A DNA stretch of 64,000 nucleotides. Origin: Phaeodactylum tricornutum CCAP 1055/1 (lineage: Eukaryota > Bacillariophyta > Bacillariophyceae > Surirellales > Neidiaceae). How positions within the stretch are numbered: position 1 is the first letter of the stretch; the number at the start of each line of letters is the position of its first letter. Of the stretch, positions 1 through 11,000 are shown one piece after another. A model generated the notes under the pieces. That model was not told where the DNA came from. It ran no database searches and saw only the letters and a program-made list of their open reading frames with translations. The translations under genes were made by a program, and so were the position numbers. The stretch lies in contig NC_011692.1 of NCBI RefSeq assembly GCF_000150955.2, forward strand, positions 447,740 through 511,739, written 5' to 3'.

Positions 1-1238
1 TCTTGGGCTGTTCACCATACATCCTCTCATACTGCTCCATCATACGTGCAATATATTTCTTTGGGTGGTATGAAAGAGTGCCGTCCTTGTCTCGCTCAAA
101 AGTACATCCCAAGTGGTATTCAAGAGGACCAACACCTTTGAGCTTGTACTTGTGTCGCTCCTTGAGCTGATCAATGATATCTCCAGGACTGTGAGCTGCA
201 ACGGCGATGTCGTCAACCCAGACCGCAATGTACTCGTATACTCTACCATTGGCTCGTATCCAGACATCCGAGTCAGCCTTGCTTGCTGTGAACCCAAGGT
301 CCCGAAGGGTGTCCGCAAATCTCTCATGCCATCGGAGTCCACTGCTCCTGAGACCATACAGTGCCTTGTTGATAACAAGAATGTGTCCTTCTAGCTCAGC
401 AAATTCCGGACCAGCTACAACAAAGACCTTTTCTTTGGTCTTGGCTTCCAGGTATGCATTCCCTATGTCTGCTCCCCATAGCTTTAGACTGTTGAGTTCA
501 GCTAGGAATACAACAATACGCAAGCTTCGTAGCGAGACAACTCCAGAATACACACTTTCAAGAGGTACAGGAGTAAGATGTCCGCCAGCTACCATCCTGG
601 CCTTGTGCCTTCCATTGTGCTTGACATCATATACTGTATGGATTCTGATCTTCTTGAACCCTTCTGGTGCATTCGACACATGTTTACCGTGTATAACAGC
701 TTTACCTCTGTCAATGAAGGTGTTATACTCATGGAGCTGAGTCCTTTCAATGTTTTCAGCCTCCTGCCATTTGCTATTTCTATTCAACTTATCAATAGCT
801 ACCGCCTCCTTGTGGTCACGAGGGATCTGGTACCCAAACTTGAAGACAGGTGAATGCCTAGTAGAATGGAGTCGAGCTTGGTTAACTAGCCGTTGAAACT
901 TCTTTTCTCTAGTTGCGAGCCGTTTAAACTGTTTCCATCCTGGAGTATCTAGTAGACCTTGGCGTTTAGCATAGGCAGCACAAGTAACAGGATCGTCGGC
1001 CCGTATGACATCAAGGGGTTCATAGGTAGACTCCCCAGTTTCCCAGTTACCAAGAACGTTGTATTTAGAGCCTTTGTAATTCTCATTGTTCGTAGATAGG
1101 GGGCCTTGGTGCGCGACGATGTCCTTAAAACGCCATTGTCGATCAGTATCATGCAATTCTTTGTCTAGATCAGTTTCAAGTTTATCTAGAATTTCGTTGT
1201 AGGCAAGAATTTCATCATACTCGCCATCATTGATTTCG
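1..1238 (-). pseudogene. Reverse transcriptase part of family-A pol, separated by a frameshift, partial
   Basis: Below the frameshift, the minus strand encodes the Copia RT N-terminal half: IHTVYDVKHNGRHKARMVAG near 590-650, LWGADIGNAYLEAKTKE near 440-490, KALYGLRSSGLRWHERFAD near 320-370, and the catalytic box as WVDDIAV near 205-225 (YVDD in most Copia elements). It ends at the window edge inside the palm/thumb region (YHLGCTFE, HPKKYIARMMEQYE). The same order of motifs is found at 57632-58700 in the second family-A copy. Function is very probably lost in this copy unless frameshifting rescues it. The missing C-terminal RNase H should lie left of the window. Confidence 0.8.
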
Positions 1239-1239
1239 A

Positions 1240-4200
1240 CTAAAAACGCACATCAGAGGGCTTGTCGGGATCTAAGATTTTCCTTGTGATACGTGCACGA
1301 AAACGCTCCCCATCATCCTGAGTATCGGTTAGGAACGTGCGTCCAATAAGGTCCTCAGGGGTGAAACCGGGTAGATCCTTTAAGGCATAGGAATTTTTGT
1401 TTTCAGTTCTACGCGACTTGACAAAGTTGATAGGCTTAGAATTACTCTCCCCATCCTGTGTCGTAAGGCGTAGGTTGATTTCTCCGGATTTCAATGCGGA
1501 ACGCACACTAGAGCGGTATAAGATCTTGTTGGTGTCGTCTGTGAGGATTTTGTAAGTGAGAGCATCCCCAACAGATTCAGCAATGCCAACAAAGCGACCG
1601 CTCTTTTCGGTACCATCGGAAGGGAAAGATGGATCTTCGATACGGTAGTACACCGGTTCCCAAAAATGAAACTGGAGAAGTACGCTGATATCAGGGGTGC
1701 TACCAAGAAGGATTTCGAGCGGTGTACGATCGTGCAAAGATTCATGGGACAAATGGTTGAAGACATAGCAGATGTAGGCAATGCACAAGAGCCAAGTGGA
1801 ATCAGGAGCACCGGTTTTGTTAAGAACGCTATTGGTATTAGCTTCAATAGTAGCAATACGGCGTTCGGCAAAATTTTGATGTTGATGATGAGGTTCACTT
1901 TGCCATTGGTCAATGTTGTAGGCTCGTGTAATATCAGCAACCTTCTTACTGATTTCGACTTGGGCTCGATCACTCAGAAGTTTATCCATAGCTCCACGAT
2001 GGCGAATATTGTCTTCAAGGGCATTGACGAACTCCTTGTCTGTTTTCATGGGATAAATATCGGTGACTAAGGAACGTCTCCCCACAAACAGTTGTGCAAA
2101 CTTGGCTCCGTTGTCAACAGCAGGTGTGTCTGACCAGATAGTATCCGTTGCAACAGCCTCGTTGCGCCGATGCACATTTAGAGCCGGGAATCGCGATTTG
2201 AAGTGCTTTCGTAGCGGTGCATTGTAGACTTCGCGAGCGTACTGTGTCGTAGCCATGATGGTTTTTCGGACAGTGTCACCGGATACCCATCCCAAGCAGG
2301 GACGTAATGCTTCATAATCCCGTTCATTGCGTTTGACATTGTGCTTACGACACTGGATAATGCAATCAATAGCGTCCTCACGATCGAGATCATAGTACGC
2401 TATATGGCGGTGGAGGTATTGGCCTGTGTTGTCAAATCGTGGTTCAACATAGGCATTGCCCGGAAGATCTTGCATTGCATCGTACCAGTCGTTCACCATG
2501 TCAACTTCATTGTCTAGAATAGAAGGGTCCCAGTCAATATCGGAAGTCAACACAACATGCGGAAGAGATTCGAACTCGCTATCGGTAGGCTGTCGCATAT
2601 CCATATACGGGAGGCCTTGTCGAACATGAAGAGGAATGATATAATCATCCAAGGTAACAATCCGCTGTTGTCCTCCAACATTGCGAGACCGGTCTTCGAC
2701 TGTGTTTCGGTAATGCTCAAGTTGGGCACTGGAGTGGATGGTCTTTCCCTTGCCAAGATAGGCGTATTGGTGCATAATCACAATGATAGGGCCTTTGTGA
2801 GACTCGACAAACCCAGCGGCAGTGACAATATCCAAATCTGACAGGGTATGCTCGTTGATACCCGTTATACTAGCAGACCGTCCTGTCTTGTTCACAACTT
2901 TGACATCACAGCCAGCAAGTCCACCGTTGGCACCTCGATCGACTAGAGCAGCAGTTTTGTTCTCAACGGAATGACGAGAGACTTGATATTCCAGAACGTT
3001 GAGTTGAACAGACTGTTGTCGATTGTCCGATGACTGGGTACAATTGATTGGTGTACGGCGGGATGCAGCAAGGACTTTTTGGATATCGCCGTCTCCCATG
3101 TGACTCACACGGTCAGTCAAGTGTGCAAGGAGCTCCGTCGTTTGATCACAGTCATGGAATGCTTCAGCTTGCTGGTTGTCTGGTTCGCTACGGTTGAACT
3201 CGCCATTATCGTTCGATATCTTGGCGTGGGTATTCGCTTCCAACGCACGTTGCGAGACATCGCCGGATCGAGTAGGGCCTTTGTCGGGTGCGGACAGGCC
3301 TTGGAGAATGGCTTTGGCATCATCTGAAAGCTGATTCCACATCTCGCGAGGGATATACGGACGCTCTCGATTGGTTGCCGGATCGCGATTACGGTGGCCA
3401 GATGGACTGACTTTGCGGTTGTGAGTATTGGCCTCATAGATCACTGCAGGAGAGAGATCAATATCATAGTCAATTCCATTGTCTTCGGTGAAGTCCGGTT
3501 GATCATACGAGAGGTCGGTCAGAAAGGCGCTACGCTTGCTCTTGACACTACGAGAATTGGAAAGGTTGTTCCCTTTATCGTATAGAGAAGCAGATGCAAG
3601 CAATAGACTCAGGTAACCTTCGTAGTTGAGGGGAGTGCCTCCTTTAGCTAAGTCTAAAGTAGCGGTGATCTTGACCTGGCGGAGTTCAGGGATGTCGTGT
3701 ACAGCGTTTTCAAGCAAACTGAGGCAAAGCTGTTTAGGCAACTGCTCTGCCATAGGAACCATATCATTGTAGATGCGAAGATGGTTCTTCCAGTGAAGGA
3801 TGAACCCTTCCGCCGTTCCTGTCCAGGATGTGCCATATTTTGCCGTAGTGAGGTAGGCCAAAGTGTTGGAGGACCCAATCTTGGCACTGGCAGACTCTGT
3901 GTAGTGCTTGACAACCTTACGGAAAACTTCTTGAGCATTGAAGTCAAAACTATGTTCGCGAACAAGGTTTTTCCCCATATCTGTCTGAAGTGTATGTTCC
4001 AAAGCAGAGTACACAAATTTCTTCTGTTGCTCAAAGAGAGACTTCTCTGAGGGGTCCGTCGGTGCATAGGATGGGTCAAGTACCTTTTCGACGTTATGGG
4101 ATACCGCGGTGACCACGAAAGACCGGTAGAAATTGTCCCAGTATCGGTCGTCCTTAAGGATAGGATAGTGGGTCTTGTCACGCTTGACTCCTCGCTTGAA

Positions 4201-4656
4201 TTCGTCGACTGCCGATCGAGCTTTCGTGGACGTACTTAACTGGTTGTTCAGAGAAGGACTGATGGTGGCCGGAACATTAGAGACTTGTCCGAGTGCTGAG
4301 CGTCGGTATAAAATGAAATCTCCACTAGTCAATGCAACAAGCTCCGAATTTTCCAAAGGACTTCCCTTTTGCCGTTCAAGTGATGCCTGCCAACGCAGGA
4401 AATGACGAAGGATCTGTCGGTGCGCCATGAGCAATGGGGTCCACTGAGGGTCTTCATGGGTGTCAGGACTCGCTGGAGGCACATATCCAAGGGCATCTAG
4501 TTTGTTCTCAAAAATACTGAGGAGATCATCAACAGAATTATACCCTTGTTGTTCGAAACTAAGTCGGATTGGGTGCCCTTGAGGAAGTGAAAATACATTA
4601 TCCAAAAAATGCGAGTAAGCAGCTCCGCTAGTCATTTGCCTGGTGGCCGGTACCAT
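1240..4656 (-). CDS. Gag-protease-integrase polyprotein of family-A Copia element
   Basis: An open frame of 1138 codons starts at an ATG at 4656. Residues 1 to about 480 are Gag-like (motif LLMAHRQILRHFLRW near residue 75). A retroviral-type protease motif lies near residue 572 but reads ALVDRGANGG, with Arg after the catalytic Asp instead of the usual Ser/Thr. The integrase core follows, with Asp near 835 (ATDTIW), Asp near 895 (LLSDRAQ) and Glu near 930 (NFAERRIA), then a conserved linker (PGFTPEDLIGRTFL). The frame stops at 1240 with TAG. In the homologous copy at about 55595 the frame continues, because that copy has one more T in the T-run. The stop therefore reflects a one-base deletion, and pol resumes in another frame below 1238. 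Confidence 0.88.
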   Translation of the reverse strand: MVPATRQMTSGAAYSHFLDNVFSLPQGHPIRLSFEQQGYNSVDDLLSIFENKLDALGYVPPASPDTHEDPQWTPLLMAHRQILRHFLRWQASLERQKGSPLENSELVALTSGDFILYRRSALGQVSNVPATISPSLNNQLSTSTKARSAVDEFKRGVKRDKTHYPILKDDRYWDNFYRSFVVTAVSHNVEKVLDPSYAPTDPSEKSLFEQQKKFVYSALEHTLQTDMGKNLVREHSFDFNAQEVFRKVVKHYTESASAKIGSSNTLAYLTTAKYGTSWTGTAEGFILHWKNHLRIYNDMVPMAEQLPKQLCLSLLENAVHDIPELRQVKITATLDLAKGGTPLNYEGYLSLLLASASLYDKGNNLSNSRSVKSKRSAFLTDLSYDQPDFTEDNGIDYDIDLSPAVIYEANTHNRKVSPSGHRNRDPATNRERPYIPREMWNQLSDDAKAILQGLSAPDKGPTRSGDVSQRALEANTHAKISNDNGEFNRSEPDNQQAEAFHDCDQTTELLAHLTDRVSHMGDGDIQKVLAASRRTPINCTQSSDNRQQSVQLNVLEYQVSRHSVENKTAALVDRGANGGLAGCDVKVVNKTGRSASITGINEHTLSDLDIVTAAGFVESHKGPIIVIMHQYAYLGKGKTIHSSAQLEHYRNTVEDRSRNVGGQQRIVTLDDYIIPLHVRQGLPYMDMRQPTDSEFESLPHVVLTSDIDWDPSILDNEVDMVNDWYDAMQDLPGNAYVEPRFDNTGQYLHRHIAYYDLDREDAIDCIIQCRKHNVKRNERDYEALRPCLGWVSGDTVRKTIMATTQYAREVYNAPLRKHFKSRFPALNVHRRNEAVATDTIWSDTPAVDNGAKFAQLFVGRRSLVTDIYPMKTDKEFVNALEDNIRHRGAMDKLLSDRAQVEISKKVADITRAYNIDQWQSEPHHQHQNFAERRIATIEANTNSVLNKTGAPDSTWLLCIAYICYVFNHLSHESLHDRTPLEILLGSTPDISVLLQFHFWEPVYYRIEDPSFPSDGTEKSGRFVGIAESVGDALTYKILTDDTNKILYRSSVRSALKSGEINLRLTTQDGESNSKPINFVKSRRTENKNSYALKDLPGFTPEDLIGRTFLTDTQDDGERFRARITRKILDPDKPSDVRF

Positions 4657-5344
4657 GGTGGGCTGGATAGCCGAATCAATAAAAGGTTTCTTGGGGTTCT
4701 CAAAAGAAAATATCTAATTATGGGTTCGGGTCCTTCGCTGTTTTGTTATAGCGGACTTCGTTAAATGACCCTACACCAGTGAACGAAGCTAGCACTGGTA
4801 CACTCACTTCTACCTCCGTAGGCAGTGTCCTCGGGGACTGACGAGGGTTTGATTAGCCCCCCCGTACTACTTTACGCCGGGTAGTAAGTCCGTCCCAACC
4901 GGAATCAGGGTTCAAGTCCTTGAGCCTATTGGTATTTCTACCTCACTCAACCAGAGTAACCCGTAGTCACGAAACAACTTGTCGACGAACCCTAAAGACT
5001 CCAAGGGGTTCTCGACACCAGTGATTCCGAGGAAGTAGGGAGGCCACGAAAACTTATTGACAAACCCTGAAGCAGTACTAGTGGGTTCTCAATACCAGTT
5101 ACCGTGAGGAAGTAGGGTAGCAGCTTCCAACCAATGCGTTACACAAGCCGATAAATACCCCACTTAAGGTGGCACCTCTGATACTTGATGTAACAAACAA
5201 AAGATGTCGGCAGTTAGTGAGCAAACAATGTACGCCAAGTACGAAGTTCGGAAACCGTCTTGAGCGAAGACCTCAAGATGTGTTTACCACAAACAACTGT
5301 GCAATGGGCAGCAGTGGTTTGACGTGCTGTCAAGACTGTTAATC
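4657..5344 (-). other. Untranslated leader of family-A element with primer-binding site and direct repeat
   Basis: This non-coding leader lies between the 5' LTR and the Gag start. Directly next to the LTR (5331-5344, minus strand) is GATTAACAGTCTTG, which occurs at the same place in families B and X and is the likely primer-binding site. The leader contains an imperfect direct repeat of about 57 bp (4984-5040 and 5059-5117), also kept in family B. This could be a packaging or dimerisation structure (inference). Confidence 0.7.
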
Positions 5345-6064
5345 TGTTAGGGAGTACTACCAAAGCACAACCGAGGACGGATCGCTGTTATGACAGTGTG
5401 TGGTAAACAAAGGTGGGCGTTATGACGAACGACCTGCGATACACCTAAGCAAGCTTAGGGACTGTAAAACTCACTCGCTGACGACGCTCCCCACGGGTTA
5501 GACAGCGGATGCGAGGACCTATGCTATAATGCAATATTTGGATCAAAGAATTTCTAAAACAATGAGTGGGTGATTACCTTCTACAAACTAGTCAATCTGT
5601 TGTTCAGTCCAGTGAACAATCCCACAAAATGCCATCGAATCTTTGATCTTCCACAGCTGCCATAATCTCAACAGGCAACCTTTCTTTCACATGTATATAT
5701 ACTTTCGGAACTATAAGTTCCTTGCACGATACCTATGGTGAGTATAGGATCTTGTTCAATCCCACCATGTGGTTCGTGGTACCTCTTTTGTCCCCGCAAT
5801 CGTATCTCCTATGTTTCGATCGTATTTCACTGTACCTTGGTCTTGTAAACTGACAAGTAAGGACTAAACACATGCGCCCCCGGAAACATAGCAATCGTAC
5901 AAATGCACCCTTTATTGTGAGTCCACGTGGCCACGAAATAAGGCTGACAATATTTCTGTGCGCGCCTCCTTAACTCCATGTGCATAGTTTTGATTCACAC
6001 TTGCGACATCCATGTTAGGCGAATCATGTCCATGAGACATGTCGCAAGGAGGCATACCGTAACA
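5345..6064 (-). repeat. 5' LTR of family-A element (720 bp)
   Basis: On the plus strand it runs from TGTTAGGG to CCGTAACA, giving near-perfect inverted ends (TGTTACGG type). The partner LTR of the second family-A copy (59462-60180, 719 bp) has the same start, TGTTAYGGTATGCCTCCTTGC. The outer side (6065 on) is the tail of another element, so this copy inserted into or beside older repeat DNA. Confidence 0.85.
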
Positions 6065-6834
6065 CAGCAAGTGTTGGAGTTTTGTAGGAATGTGGCTAAT
6101 TGTCAACCTACTCCTGTTTTGGCAAGGGAACAAATCAAATTGTGAGGTGAAGACTTCTAATGTATCAAGACAGGCCAATGGGGAGTGTCATGGTACACTA
6201 CCTTGCAACGTGTCCCTTGGATGTATGCCACTTAGTATGGAAAACGCAAGTGTGAGCCAATCCGATGGGCGCGGCGTTTACTTGTCACGTGTGGAGTTTG
6301 TGTCGGCCATATTGCGCAAATTCACCATATTCGCGTTACATACAAAAGTCATTTGTGTCCTGGAGTCATCAATACAGGATACATACACATGGCAGTTAGG
6401 AAAAGACACAAAACCAGTCTCACAAATCACATGACAAGTAAGGAGCAAGATTCATTACTCACCATGGGATTCTATATGGGATTTATATTTACAGGTTTTA
6501 TGCACATGTGGGAAGATTCAAGATTAGCTATGTTTTTGGTAAGACTGTTCACTGGATTGAACAGACTTTGGAAGATTGACTAGTTTATAGAATGTAATCT
6601 TCTTCTCATTGTTTTAGAAATTCTTTGATCCAAATATTGCGTAATAGGATAGGTCCTCGTATCCACTGTCTAACCCGTGGGGAGCGTCGTCAGCAAATGA
6701 GTTTAACAGTCCCTAGGTTTGCTTAGGTGTATTGCAGGTCGTTTGTCATAATGCCCAACCTGTGTTTACCACGCACTGTCAAACAGCGTTACTGTCCTAC
6801 ATACGTACATTGGTTGTACTACGTGAGAGCAACA
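6065..6834 (+). mobile_element. Remnant of a family-B-like Copia element: pol tail plus degenerate LTR
   Basis: Positions 6090-6180 encode the conserved tail of pol (LLLFWQGNKSNCEVKT), followed by the polypurine tract CAATGGGGAG and an LTR start, TGTCATGGTACACTACC, at 6186. The LTR-like sequence resembles the family-B LTR, is shorter (about 650 bp) and degrades into GTACTACGTGAGAGCAACA near 6834. No long open frame remains. It is cut on the left by the family-A LTR. The exact right end is uncertain. Confidence 0.7.
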
Positions 6835-7057
6835 CCTGTAATCAAAAGGATAAAAAGAATTGCTGCAAACTGACTCTTTAGTAGAACTAGAATTTTATTA
6901 CTGTAAATCAGATATTAAGTTGTCTTCCATTATTTTTGGCATTTTGGTGGCCCAGCCTACCCCTCGTAGATCTACATATCTCAATTGGGGGCTTCACCAG
7001 CCACACTTGAACCTTCCTGGGGTTCACCATGACTGAAATTCCAGGTTGGGTCTTGGA

Positions 7058-7065
7058 TGACGTCA
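7058..7065. promoter_or_regulatory. Perfect CRE-like palindrome TGACGTCA
   Basis: TGACGTCA stands about 240 bp upstream of the start at 7305, in an otherwise featureless stretch (6835-7304). TGACGT-type elements are known in P. tricornutum as CO2/cAMP-responsive bZIP targets (pyrenoidal carbonic anhydrase promoter). One 8-mer by chance is possible, so the regulatory role is only suggested. Confidence 0.3.
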
Positions 7066-7768
7066 CTTCGCCCGCTGCACCTCAGCCAAATGACACCTTT
7101 CATTAAATATGACGAGGTCAAAAGACGTGAGTTGGGGATAGCGCTCCTGTCACTTCCATGGCACGTTAGTATTTTTGACACAGAGTCACTCACCGCTCCC
7201 TCTCACAGTCGATGCGTTAGACTGAAACTGACGGACCAACAAGGAAGAAATTTTGAAATGACCACATGACAGTGAATCGCTAAGAATACGCGACGCGAGA
7301 TGATATGTCACCAAAAGTTGGGGAAATGAATCGCCATTTCTCGAATTATTTCATTGTCTATTTTGCAGGAGCTGCTGTTATTCTGCTGTCGTTCTTGTCG
7401 ATTCATGCATCCCAAAAAGCTCTGAGGCAGACGGATTGGGACGAAATCGGTTTCGTCGGGAGGCTTGGAACGGAGTCTTCGCTTATTTCTCTTAACCGAA
7501 TCAACAGTTCTTTGGCAGCCTACGGGGCTCCATCGTCTTGCCTTATCTTCAACTCGCAAGAATGGCTCGAGGGTCCTCGACACGGAAATGCATTCGATCG
7601 GAGTGGAACAAAAGACGAGCGTCTTGGAATCTCTTGGAAGAATTTTGGCCCAAACTATAGCACATGAAAATTCTTTTTTTCTTGACCTTGCCGTAACCAA
7701 TACCACATCGTTTGACAAAAAGCTGATAAGAGTATGGGCGATCCGTTTAATTTATTTATCGATCCACT

Positions 7769-8077
7769 TATTGATGAGCTCTACAAACGCAAGAACGCGA
7801 ATGATGGAAATCGATGAACTAATAAGAATTATGAGTCAATTGAGAATCGCTATTTGGTTTGTATGGCTCGGAGACACTCTCAATGACTGGTTTGAATGGC
7901 AATGACATGTTTGAAATGTCAGCGGGAAGACTAGAATGCCCGGTTGGCGTTCTTGTCTTGTAAGTACTTGTGATTTGAATCGGGATACTATCAGTAGAGC
8001 CGTAACTGATAGGGTAACTGTCATCAGTACCGTAACTGATAGGGATAGGATGATTGGGCTCGATCTTCATATCAACA
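7769..8077 (-). repeat. 3' LTR of family-C element (309 bp)
   Basis: On the plus strand it reads TATTGATGAGC to CATATCAACA; read on the minus strand the start is canonical TG and the end is TA instead of CA. The pol frame runs into it and stops at 7819, so the LTR encodes the last roughly 85 residues of pol. It holds a short direct repeat, CCGTAACTGATAGG, twice. Confidence 0.9.
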
Positions 8078-11000
8078 CACCCTCGTTTCAAACTTGAATT
8101 TGACTCAGGCAAACTTGGCTTGGAGGCAGGTTTGTGCAAATCCAACAAATAACGAGATCTCATGAGTCGATGATGAGAAGGGGAGTGATGTTTCGTGAAA
8201 TAATCTGCAAGATTATCAACTCCTTTTCGCCAATGAACATTGAATTGGCCTTGCTTGACTCGGTCTTTAATCCAATAAAATCGCATGTCAATAGCTTTTG
8301 ATTGTCTTTGTTTGACGGTCTCATTTACTATGCCGGAAGCGCATTCGTTGTCGGTTTGGATAGGAGTGGCCAGCTGAGGATGGCCCATGGCTTCTAGAGT
8401 AGTACGTAATTCAATAGCGTCTTTGGCATTGTAAAACAGTGCACCAAGTTCAGCTTCGGTGGCGGAGGAAAGAACAGATTTCATGATAGAACAGTGAACA
8501 TGAATAGCACCGTTGAAAATCGGTGGCTCCGAATTCGGTTTAGGGTCCTTGATGGGTTTGGAACTTAGAAAGAAAATTCCGCCAGATCGGGACCGGGCCT
8601 TGGTTTCTGACAAATAAGAAGCATCGCTGTGAACGTGTAAGAACATATCGCTAGCATTGAATCGTACCGTTGCATCCGGATGCGTTGCGCAATAATTGAG
8701 CAATTGGGTAATTGCTTGTGCAGTCGCTTCGGTACCTTGTGTCTGCGCGGACGCGAGGGTGCCAAGGGCCACAAGCATAGTTGAATCCACGGCGCGAGCG
8801 TAGTACAAAAGAGTCCCTATGATTTCTTGAAGGCGAGTGATGCCGGCTTTGTCCAGCGGGGGAGAAACAACGGTTTCGCTGGTGAGTTGAATCTTGGCGC
8901 CGTACGATGGCGGTTCCCAAGCGTGCGGCGAATGTTGCGGTCGAGTCGGTTCCGTGTGTTGAAATTGCTGGAGAGCTTTTTCAATGTATCCCGGCATGGC
9001 CATGTCAACGTGTCGTGCATTGTAATCCCAGGTGAAAGTGAGACCGCAGTACAAGGAACCGGTCCAGTCCGTGGTTACCGTGTACAATTTTTCGAGACAC
9101 TGGACGAGATGTTCAGCGTGCTCTTTGCCGACGTATTTTACTCCAAAATCGTCGACGACCAAGGAAAAGGAAATGGGACGGCTTTCGTGAGTGAAGAAGC
9201 CGGGTGTGTGCTTGGCTTGATGATAACCGTCCAAAGCCAAATGTTGGAGAAGGCGATCGTTCGCAATTCGTCCAGCGTGGGGTAGGCCGTACATGCCCTT
9301 GCGAATTTCGACGAGGACATTGTCGTTATGCACTAATGGGGCTAACTTGTATTGTTCCATGATGCATGCAGGAATGTGCTTGGCCGGTATACGCATGTAT
9401 TTGTACACCGGGAGAGGGGTGCCCAAATAAAAATCCTTGAGGTCACATGTCATGAAATGGGCACCGTCTGTAGAGATGACGCTGTTGACTAAAATTTTGA
9501 TGGCGGGTAATGCGGCAGTTGGAGTGCTGGTGGGGCCGCTGTATTCGATGCGGTCGCCTCCGACAGTAAAGCGGATGCGATACTTCTCGGCCTTGTGGGG
9601 CTTGATGGCGGCGACGATCTTGAGGTACGTTGCCTTGCGGTCGTGGGGCTTCTCCGTGTGAGGAATGAAGTGAATTGTGTTTGTTCCGGTGGGCATGTGA
9701 GGTTGGACGCCTTGCGAGAGGCGTCCCATTTCGTTGGCGGCTGCTTGGATCCATTCGGCGCCTTCGGTAGAAATTTTCAATTTTGAGTATTCTAAGGCGG
9801 CCCCGGAGTTGGGGTCGACGACGGCGTTGGCAGTCCAGAATGCGTGCGCTGGGAAGCGAGAGGTTTGTAGTCTCGTACCGTGACCGTGATGGGGAGCCGT
9901 TGGTGCTGCCGGGTTGGTTAAAAGGGGAGTCTGATCGAGAGGAGACGACTTAGCGTCGGCAAGGACTTGTTTTGCCAAGCGCGCGGCCCTACGGCGGGCC
10001 TGACGAGGGTTACAGGTTACGAGCTTGTAAGTTTCTGTGTCGGGGACCAGAATTGGCACCCTCGGAAGTGTGTGCGGTGTAACTGGTGCAGTGGGAACGG
10101 GAGGCACCCTCGGAAGTGGTTCCGTGGGCAGGTCCTGAAATTGGACTCGCAGTGGGGTTGTTGCAGGGGCTGGTCGGGGTACCGAGGGAGCAGCAGGAGA
10201 TTTCGTTTCGAGAGTGATGGACGGGTCCGAAAAATTCGAAAAAATGTTCGATAATTGCTCGAGAGCAGCGCGCTCTTGGGTGCCTAATGGTGCAAGTGGA
10301 GAGGCAGGAGTGGGATTGGAAAGGGCCTTGGCAAGGTCGCGGGCTGCCGCTACGACGGTGTCGTGTGATGACGTGGTTGGCATTTTCACTTTCGACGGGA
10401 ACCAAGTGAGGGTGTCAGCGATTCGTTCGCTTGTGGTGCCGTGGATCCAGACTCGGTGGCATCGGTAGTGGTGCATGGCAGGGCCAATGTACCATCCGTC
10501 GACGGCATGAGGAGCCCATGTTTTGCGTACAGACGGCTTTTCGTGTACGAGAACTTTTACGCCAGGGGGCGCCAGTGGAGTGCGGTTAAAGTCGAACGCG
10601 CCGTGAACTTGGGCCCAAGCAGAGAGTCTAGGGTTAATTCGAGAGCCGCGGAGAAGGTTCAAGGTCATGATTGCTTGTGGGAGAAGGCGGTCCCAGAGGT
10701 GAAGTGGGAAATCTTTGTCGGTGCTGCATAGCCCGGCGATGAAATGATTTTTAAAGGTGCGTATGGCTCGTTCGGCAGCGTTGCGCCGATGTAAATGAGG
10801 TGGCACTAACTGAAAATCAACCTTGGAGTCAGTCATGAATTGTTGCAGGGCAGCGGAGGCTTCATTGTCAAGTCGTTGGAGCTGGGGACGGAGTCCTCGA
10901 GAGGAAAAAAGGTCGAAGGCGCGGCGGTAGGCCGCCAGGATCTCGGGACCGGTACGATTTTTCATGGGTTCGACGTGGATGAAGTTGCTATCGTAGTCAT

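Larger units (their letters stand above)
1..6064 (-). mobile_element. Family-A Copia LTR retrotransposon, left-truncated by the window
   Basis: The element lies on the minus strand: 5' LTR at 5345-6064, leader at 4657-5344, Gag-protease-integrase at 1240-4656, and reverse transcriptase running off the window start. The domain order protease-integrase-RT is that of Ty1/copia elements. The same family recurs on the plus strand at 49761-60180, where the matching LTR is 719 bp against 720 bp here. The 3' LTR lies outside the window, so age and target duplication cannot be judged. On its right it abuts an older family-B remnant. The copy carries at least one disabling frameshift near 1238. Confidence 0.9.

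Noticed and set aside
949-1152. Short open frame in the family-A RT region
   Set aside because: It is another frame of the RT region, which reads well in its own frame.
7769-8077. LTR boundary at TGATGAGC (7772) for family C
   Set aside because: That boundary gives no target duplication; starting at TATTGATG (7769) gives CCACT on both sides.
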